64,000 bases of DNA, taken from positions 4,339 to 68,338 of the forward strand of contig NZ_JALOCH010000014.1 in assembly GCF_023227875.1 (NCBI RefSeq). Reading direction: 5' to 3'. The DNA is from Methanoregula sp. (lineage in GTDB: Archaea; Halobacteriota; Methanomicrobia; Methanomicrobiales; Methanospirillaceae). The stretch's first letter is position 1, and each line of letters opens with the position of its first letter. The notes below the pieces were generated by a model. The model saw only the letters and a program-made list of their open reading frames with translations, was not told where the DNA came from and did not search any database. Positions 58,824 to 64,000 of this stretch are shown piece by piece. The position numbers and the translations under genes are program-made.

Positions 58824-60830
58824 GTGGAACTCGGACTGATCGCCAATATCCTGGTAGTCTTTGCCGTTGCGCTCGTTGTCGGGATGATCTTCAATAAGAT
58901 CAAAGTCCCCCCTCTCGTTGCCTTCATCCTGACCGGGGCAATCGTCGGCCCGTACGGGTTCTCCATCATCCAGGGCCAGGAGCAGGTAGCAAATCTGGCG
59001 GAGCTGGGTATCATCCTGCTGCTCTTCACCATCGGCCTTGAGTTCTCGTTCAAGGACCTCTGGCGGATACGCTTCATCGCGATCCTGGGGGGTGCAATCC
59101 AGGTCGCGCTCTCGTTTGCGTTCTTCGGTGGCCTTGCCATCAGCATGGGGCTCCCGGTGAACCAAGCGATCCTGATGGGATTTTTATTCTCCCTGTCCAG
59201 TACAGCCATCGTCCTAAAGCTCCTTCACCAGAGAGGGGAGATGGATTCCCCGCACGGCAGCATTGCGCTGGCCATCCTCATCTTCCAGGACCTCATGGCG
59301 ATCCCCATGATCATGGCGATCCCATTCCTCGCAAGCATCCCCCAGCTGGAATCTACTCCCTTCCTCTCCGGTGAAGCCCTCATCAATCTGATCATCTATG
59401 ACCTCATCATCGTGCTCATTCTCATTGTCCTGGCAAAATGGGTCATCCCCCGGCTCATGCACGAGATCGCCAAGACCCGCAACCATGAACTCTTCCTCCT
59501 TGTTGTCATCCTGACCTGTTTTGGCGTTGCATGGCTGGTCTCGTTCACCGGGATCTCCCTTGCGATCGGTGCCCTGCTTGCGGGGCTGATCATATCGGGT
59601 TCGGAGTACAGCCACCAGGCATCGAGCCTCGTGTTGCCGTTCCGCGATATCTTCACGAGCTTCTTCTTCATCTCGGTCGGCATGCTTGTCGATATCCGGT
59701 TCCTGGCGGCAAATCTCTGGGTCGTCATATTCCTGATCGTCATCGCCATTGTTGCAAAAGCCCTGATCGCCACTGCTGCGCCCCTTGCTCTCGGTTACCC
59801 CCTGCGGACTGCCGTTATGGCAGGGGTGGCTTTGGCCCAGGTGGGAGAGTTCTCGTTCATTATTGCCCAGAGCGGTTTTTCCACCGGCATCCTGCCATCA
59901 GGAATCTACCAGATGTTCCTCATCGTTGCCCTGATGACCATGGCAGTCACCCCCTTTGTGATCGGTATCGGCCAGCCGGTCACCGGGTGGCTCTGCAGTG
60001 TGCCGGCCCTTTCCCGTATAGTGCAGGGTACATGCGGCAATGAAGAGAACGGGAAGGCCCCGTCCCGGCGTGATCACCTGGTCATTATCGGGTACGGTAT
60101 AACCGGCAGGAACCTTGCCCGTACTGCGTCAAGGTCCGGTATTGTCTATTCCATCATCGAGCTCAACCCCGATCTTGTCAAGGCCGCACGGAACGAAGGT
60201 GAATCCGTGGTGTTCGGCGATGCAACCTCTGACGGGGTGCTGAACCATGGAGGCATCCCGGTGGCCCGGATCGCCGTTGTTGCGATCAATGACCCGGTGG
60301 CGACCCGGAAGATCGTTGCTCTCTGCCGCCGGCTCAACCCGTCACTCTCCATTATCGTGCGGACGCGGTACGTCAGCGAGGTAAAGGACCTGCAGGCTCT
60401 CGGCGCCAATGAGGTGATTGCCGAGGAGTTCGAGACCTCGATCGAGATCTTTACGGTCGTGCTGAACAAGTATTTCGTGCCAAAGGACCAGATCGAGACG
60501 TTCATCTATGAGGTCAGGGCCGACGGCTACAAGGTGCTCCGCAGCCAGAGCGGAATGCAGGGGTCGCTTCCCGATCTTGTCCGGCACATCCCCCATATCA
60601 CTATCACCTCCCTTACGATTGAACCTGGTTCAGCGCTTGACGGCATAACGCTTGGAGGGTATAACCTGCGGAAACGGACAAACCTCCTTATCCTGGCCAT
60701 CCAGCGGGGGACCGAAACGATAACCTCCCTGGGCGGCGAGACAGAACTCCTTGCAGGGGATATTGCCATCATCTATGCATCCCCTGAGGATCTTGCGAAA
60801 GGTGCGGCCCTCTTCTTGCGCCCGGACTGA
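58824..60830 (+). CDS. CPA2-family monovalent cation/H+ antiporter with TrkA domains
   Basis: 668 residues from a GTG behind a strong AGGAGGAGAT site. Twelve or so membrane helices (LFTIGLEFSFKDLWRIRFI, SSTAIVLKLL, FQDLMAIPMI) are followed by TrkA-N (about 415-530, VIIGYGITGRNLA) and TrkA-C (about 580-668). It resembles KefB/KefC and exchanges K+ or Na+ for H+, gated by nucleotide at TrkA-N. Confidence 0.94.
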   Translation: MELGLIANILVVFAVALVVGMIFNKIKVPPLVAFILTGAIVGPYGFSIIQGQEQVANLAELGIILLLFTIGLEFSFKDLWRIRFIAILGGAIQVALSFAFFGGLAISMGLPVNQAILMGFLFSLSSTAIVLKLLHQRGEMDSPHGSIALAILIFQDLMAIPMIMAIPFLASIPQLESTPFLSGEALINLIIYDLIIVLILIVLAKWVIPRLMHEIAKTRNHELFLLVVILTCFGVAWLVSFTGISLAIGALLAGLIISGSEYSHQASSLVLPFRDIFTSFFFISVGMLVDIRFLAANLWVVIFLIVIAIVAKALIATAAPLALGYPLRTAVMAGVALAQVGEFSFIIAQSGFSTGILPSGIYQMFLIVALMTMAVTPFVIGIGQPVTGWLCSVPALSRIVQGTCGNEENGKAPSRRDHLVIIGYGITGRNLARTASRSGIVYSIIELNPDLVKAARNEGESVVFGDATSDGVLNHGGIPVARIAVVAINDPVATRKIVALCRRLNPSLSIIVRTRYVSEVKDLQALGANEVIAEEFETSIEIFTVVLNKYFVPKDQIETFIYEVRADGYKVLRSQSGMQGSLPDLVRHIPHITITSLTIEPGSALDGITLGGYNLRKRTNLLILAIQRGTETITSLGGETELLAGDIAIIYASPEDLAKGAALFLRPD

Positions 60831-60924
60831 TCCGTTTCCCGTTCACCCCGTCATACCCTTTTTAATGCTCCCCTCTCTTTCAATCGTAAATATTAATGGA
60901 AGATGAAACCAACATGATCAGTCA

Positions 60925-61107
60925 ATGCTTAAAGTACATCGCGATATCTGTGGATACTGCGGATGTTGCGTATCGGTCTGCCCGGAAGGCGCCCTTGAAC
61001 TGATCGATGCGTACCTTTCCGTTGAAGAGAACTGCACCAGCTGTGGTGTCTGCGCAAAGGTCTGCCCGCTCGGCGCACTGGAGGTTGTCAATGAAAAGCA
61101 AGTATGA
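60925..61107 (+). CDS. 2x[4Fe-4S] ferredoxin
   Basis: 60 residues with two complete motifs (CGYCGCCVSVCP and CTSCGVCAKVCP). It overlaps the geranylgeranyl reductase start by 17 bp, so it is likely the direct electron donor of that enzyme. Confidence 0.95.
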   Translation: MLKVHRDICGYCGCCVSVCPEGALELIDAYLSVEENCTSCGVCAKVCPLGALEVVNEKQV

Positions 61108-62287
61108 CGTCCTCGTCATCGGTGGTGGGCCTGCGGGAGCGCTCGCGGCAAAGACCGCTGTTGAGAAAGGGCTCTCGGCATGTATTGTCGAGAAGCGCCC
61201 GGCAATCGGCGCCCCGGTCCGCTGTGCGGAAGGGATAGGCAAGGAAGCTCTCCAGGAGTTTATCGAGCCCGACCCCCGCTGGATCTCTGCGGAGATGACC
61301 GGTGCGACCATCGTTGCCCCGGATGGCTTTGTGATGCAACTCTCTTCACAGATGGCCGGCAGCAAGGTTGGCTATGTTCTCGACAGGAAGTTCTTCGACC
61401 GTGAGCTGGTCTGGAAGGCGGCCGAGGCGGGTGCGGATGTTGCGGTGAAGTCCCGTGCAGCGGTGCCCATCATCGAGAACGGTGTTGTCAAGGGTGCGAA
61501 GGTAGACTTCTGCGGCAAGGTCACGAACGTCCGCGCCGAAGTCGTTATCGCAGCCGATGGCGTGGAGTCGAAGTTCTCGAAATGGTGCGGGATCGATACG
61601 ACGGTCCCGGTTCGCGAGATCATGAGCTCGGTCCAGTACGTGATGACCGGTATCGAGATCGACGCGAACTCCACGGTCTTCTACTTAGGTAATGAGGTGG
61701 CACCGGAAGGCTATCTCTGGGTCTTCCCGAAGGGCAAGAACACGGCAAATGTCGGGATCGGCATCTCCGGCAGGAAGAGCGGCGCAGGCCACCGGGCAAA
61801 GGACTATCTTGACGCGTTTGTCAAGAAGACCTTCCCCCACGGCAGGACCATCGAGTACATCCCTGGTGGTGTATCGGTCTGCCGGCCGCTTGAGTGTACT
61901 GTTGCGGACGGCCTCATCATCACCGGCGATGCAGCCCGTGTCGTTGATCCCCTGACGGGTGGCGGTATCTATAATGCCATGTATACCGGTAAACTTGCAG
62001 CGGAGACCGCCGCAGACTGCATCGGGAAAGGCGATGTCTCGAAGAAGGCACTCATGGTCTATGACAAGACGTGGCGTGCCTCCAAGATGGGCAAGGCGAT
62101 CGAACGCAATTACCACATCAAGGAATATCTAATCAAACAGCCCGATACCAAACTCAACGAGATCATCCACTCGGTCTCGAAGATCAATATGACGGAGTTC
62201 ACTACCCTCAACCTGGTAAAAGAGATTATTCGGGTGAACCCTAAACTGATGCTGGAGCTTGGGGCCCTTGCGGCCTCACTCCGCTGA
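61091..62287 (+). CDS. Geranylgeranyl reductase (digeranylgeranylglycerophospholipid reductase)
   Basis: 398 residues from the ATG at 61091. FAD-binding GGGPAGALAAK at the start, PVRCAEGIGKEAL (the family's conserved P-x-C-A-E block), and ITGDAARVVDPLTGGGI. It saturates the isoprenoid chains of archaeal membrane lipids, taking electrons from the upstream ferredoxin. Its end overlaps the convergent trkA by 12 bp. Confidence 0.94.
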   Translation: MKSKYDVLVIGGGPAGALAAKTAVEKGLSACIVEKRPAIGAPVRCAEGIGKEALQEFIEPDPRWISAEMTGATIVAPDGFVMQLSSQMAGSKVGYVLDRKFFDRELVWKAAEAGADVAVKSRAAVPIIENGVVKGAKVDFCGKVTNVRAEVVIAADGVESKFSKWCGIDTTVPVREIMSSVQYVMTGIEIDANSTVFYLGNEVAPEGYLWVFPKGKNTANVGIGISGRKSGAGHRAKDYLDAFVKKTFPHGRTIEYIPGGVSVCRPLECTVADGLIITGDAARVVDPLTGGGIYNAMYTGKLAAETAADCIGKGDVSKKALMVYDKTWRASKMGKAIERNYHIKEYLIKQPDTKLNEIIHSVSKINMTEFTTLNLVKEIIRVNPKLMLELGALAASLR

Positions 62288-62944
62288 TTTTTTGAGCTGC
62301 TTGTTGAGGAGCCGCAGGCAGTCGTCCTCTGCCTCTTTTTTCGTGAATACCGTGAAGATATCGCCGGGCTGGATCCGGACGTTGCCGCTGGGGATGATCA
62401 GTTCGCCCCCGACCCTGCGGATCGCGATGAAGACGAAGTCCTTCACCTTGAGCTCGCGGATCTCGTGGCTGACGATCGGCGCACCGGCTTCTGCCACGAT
62501 CTCGAAGATCGTCCCGCCGGGGATCGATGCGAGCTGCTGGAGCTGCGGGTTCTGGGTCCAGTAATAGAGGCGGGCGGCCACGAGTTCGTCGGGGTTCTCG
62601 CTGATGCGGACGCCCACTTCCTTGAAGAAATCGGAGTGGGAGGACTGGTTGACGATGGCAACGACGTTGGGGACCCGGAACTTCTTTGCCAGCCAGCAGG
62701 TCATCAGGTTGACCGAGTCGTCGCTCGTGGTCGCGATCAGGGCATCGGCCCGGTCGATACCTGCCTCCTCAAGGACAGTCTTGTCCGTGGCATTGCCGGT
62801 CACGGCCATGACATCGTAGTGCTCCAGCAGCTCGCTGCACCGGCCCTCGTCCTGGTCGATGACGACGACCGTATGTGCATGTTCAACTGCCATTTTGGCG
62901 AGGTTTCTCCCGATCCCGCCAAGCCCCACGATGATGATATACAT
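62276..62944 (-). CDS. TrkA-family K+ uptake regulatory subunit
   Basis: 222 residues with TrkA-N (IIVGLGGIGRNLAKMA, VVVIDQDE, VTGNATDKTVLEEAGI) and TrkA-C. It would bind NAD(H) or ATP and gate a TrkH-type channel encoded elsewhere. Divergent from rnhB. Confidence 0.93.
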   Translation of the reverse strand: MYIIIVGLGGIGRNLAKMAVEHAHTVVVIDQDEGRCSELLEHYDVMAVTGNATDKTVLEEAGIDRADALIATTSDDSVNLMTCWLAKKFRVPNVVAIVNQSSHSDFFKEVGVRISENPDELVAARLYYWTQNPQLQQLASIPGGTIFEIVAEAGAPIVSHEIRELKVKDFVFIAIRRVGGELIIPSGNVRIQPGDIFTVFTKKEAEDDCLRLLNKQLKKSAE

Positions 62945-62998
62945 GAATACCGGTTACCATCATCGCCATTGAAATATCTTGCGCATCAACCGGTTCAT

Positions 62999-63637
62999 GT
63001 GATCTGCGGGGTTGACGAGGCGGGCAAGGGTTCGGTCCTGGGCCCGATGGTGATAGCGGCCGTTGCCGTACCATCGGAGGACGCGCTGGACGACCTCGGC
63101 GTGAAGGACTCGAAGCTCCTCTCGCCAAAAGAGCGGGAACGGCTCTATACCCTGATCAAGAAACGCTGCAAAGTTGCAACCGTCCGTCTTGATGCGCTGG
63201 ATGTTGATGCGGTACGGCTGGATATGACCCTGAATGCCGCAGTGGCCCGTGCCCATGCGCAGGCAATCAATAAACTCTCCCCCTCCTGCGCCTATGTGGA
63301 TGCATGCGATGTCAACTGCTTCCGCTATGCCGAGATGGTGAAGAGCCATCTCGATCGCGACTGCGAGATTGTCTCGGAACACCATGCAGATGAAAAATTC
63401 CCCGTTGTCTCCGCGGCAAGCATCATCGCCAAGGTGACCCGCGACCGGGCGATCGTCACCCTCTCGAAAAAGTACGGGGATATCGGCAGCGGATATCCCT
63501 CGGACCCGGTCACGATCCGGTTCCTCAACCTCTGGATCGATGAGCACCGGACCCCGCCCCCCATTGCCCGGAAGAGCTGGAAGACGGTCAGTGCGATCCT
63601 TGCCCGGAAATCGCAGAAGAGTTTGATGGATTTTTAG
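62999..63637 (+). CDS. rnhB: Ribonuclease HII
   Basis: 212 residues from a GTG at 62999 that puts the start directly at the ICGVDEAGKGSVLGP block, as in other archaeal RNase HII; a TTG at 62969 is an alternative. Active-site acidic residues are in VDEAGKG, VDACDVN and the later Asp/Glu; SAASIIAKVTRD matches the family. It removes RNA from RNA-DNA hybrids. Confidence 0.95.
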   Translation: MICGVDEAGKGSVLGPMVIAAVAVPSEDALDDLGVKDSKLLSPKERERLYTLIKKRCKVATVRLDALDVDAVRLDMTLNAAVARAHAQAINKLSPSCAYVDACDVNCFRYAEMVKSHLDRDCEIVSEHHADEKFPVVSAASIIAKVTRDRAIVTLSKKYGDIGSGYPSDPVTIRFLNLWIDEHRTPPPIARKSWKTVSAILARKSQKSLMDF

Positions 63638-63645
63638 TCCCGAAA

Positions 63646-64000
63646 GGTCATCAGACCTTGAGAAAGAGAAGAACCCGAAGGGTTCTTCGAGTTCTGAGTG
63701 CGCATCAGACCGCGAGAAGGAGAAGATTTCCCGTCAGGTAGTCAGCAGTTCTTGCGGGTGTAAAAACAAAGCTTCAGGCCTTGCGGCCTTCAGCAACTCG
63801 AAGAATCGCTCCGCAATTCTTCTCCTGCGTCGGGTCTGATGACCCTCCGCAAGTCGAAGAGCCTTCGGCTCTTCTCCTCCTCTAGGTCTGATGACCCTCC
63901 GCAAGTCGAAGAGCCTTCGGCTCTTCTCCTCCTCTAGGTCTGATGACCCTCCGCAAGTCGAAGAGCCTTCGGCTCTTCTCCTCCTCTAGGTCTGATGACC
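63646..64000. repeat. Cluster of palindromic repeats ending in a 52-bp tandem array
   Basis: Three identical 52-bp units (63833-63884, 63885-63936, 63937-63988) and a partial fourth run to the window edge. Each has GGTCTGATGACC and the hairpin GAAGAGCC-TTC-GGCTCTTC. Upstream, single divergent units occur in the opposite orientation at 63646-63690 (hairpin GAAGAACCC-GAA-GGGTTCTTC) and 63702-63740, and in the array orientation at about 63795-63832. There are no variable spacers, so it is not a CRISPR. No gene is seen. Confidence 0.85.

Noticed and set aside
62465..62998. N-terminal extension of RNase HII
   Set aside because: The open frame upstream is antisense to trkA; homology begins at the DEAGKG block.
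63833..64000. CRISPR array
   Set aside because: The units are identical over their full 52 bp with no unique spacers, and no cas adaptation or interference genes lie nearby.

Overview
The window is a gene-dense (about 90 % coding) stretch of a euryarchaeal chromosome, most likely a methanogen of the order Methanomicrobiales (Methanoregula-like). The reasons are an MtrA-type corrinoid protein, sn-glycerol-1-phosphate dehydrogenase and geranylgeranyl reductase for archaeal lipids, archaeal PriS, GINS, L44e, S27e, aIF2-alpha and Nop10, UPF0058/UPF0179/DUF166/DUF63 proteins, TATA-box promoters and T-run terminators. The genus is inferred from gene content only.

1-5 kb: an NSS-family Na+ symporter, a rubredoxin/flavodoxin-like fusion, an MscS channel and a KamA-type radical SAM enzyme. 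5.1-15.1 kb is the centre of interest, a metal(loid)-handling island. It holds an ArsR regulator whose promoter forms a 13-bp inverted repeat over two divergent start codons, three DGC-domain putative zinc-binding proteins, a cupin, a mini-thioredoxin, two UPF0718/ArsP-type permeases, DUF166 and the arsenite transporter ACR3. A soluble MtrA-like corrinoid protein follows, and then the mercury-methylation genes: an AbrB-type HgcAB-associated regulator, hgcA (cap-helix NVWCAAGK, five membrane spans) and hgcB (two 4Fe-4S motifs plus a Cys-rich tail). An MtrA homologue directly before hgcAB suggests how methyl groups from methyl-H4MPT could reach HgcA. The N-terminus of HgcB appears to be partly encoded by a palindromic repeat that also forms an array at the right edge of the window.

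15-24.6 kb: small membrane and redox proteins, a PAPS-reductase-like/cysteine-desulfurase fusion, thiM-thiE, a stand-alone LigD-type 3'-phosphoesterase, a PAS protein, a toxin-antitoxin pair and tRNA-Thr(CGU) with a nearby T-arm duplicate. 24.6-42.7 kb: accessory genes, including a Cas4-like nuclease with no canonical full-length start codon, tRNA-Gly(CCC), Sua5 and TrmO (both act on the tRNA t6A37 pathway), an HTH-FHA protein beside a beta-helix receptor Ser/Thr kinase, an Mrp/Nbp35 ATPase, acylphosphatase, and an ion channel split by an in-frame TAG.

42.8-54.2 kb is mostly conserved housekeeping: proS, SpoIIM and DUF63 membrane proteins, egsA, UPF0179, elp3, priS, GINS, L44e, S27e, aIF2-alpha, nop10 and a PAC2 protein, with many overlapping or closely spaced genes. 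54.2-63.6 kb: an acetyltransferase, a peroxiredoxin, 6-phospho-3-hexuloisomerase, a PAS histidine kinase, an EndoQ-like nuclease, a CPA2 antiporter, a ferredoxin with geranylgeranyl reductase, TrkA and RNase HII. The last 360 bp are a cluster of palindromic repeats including a 52-bp tandem array. A second repeat family, with about 20-bp G/C-rich arms, occurs in the two largest repeat-filled gaps (26.2 and 55.4 kb).
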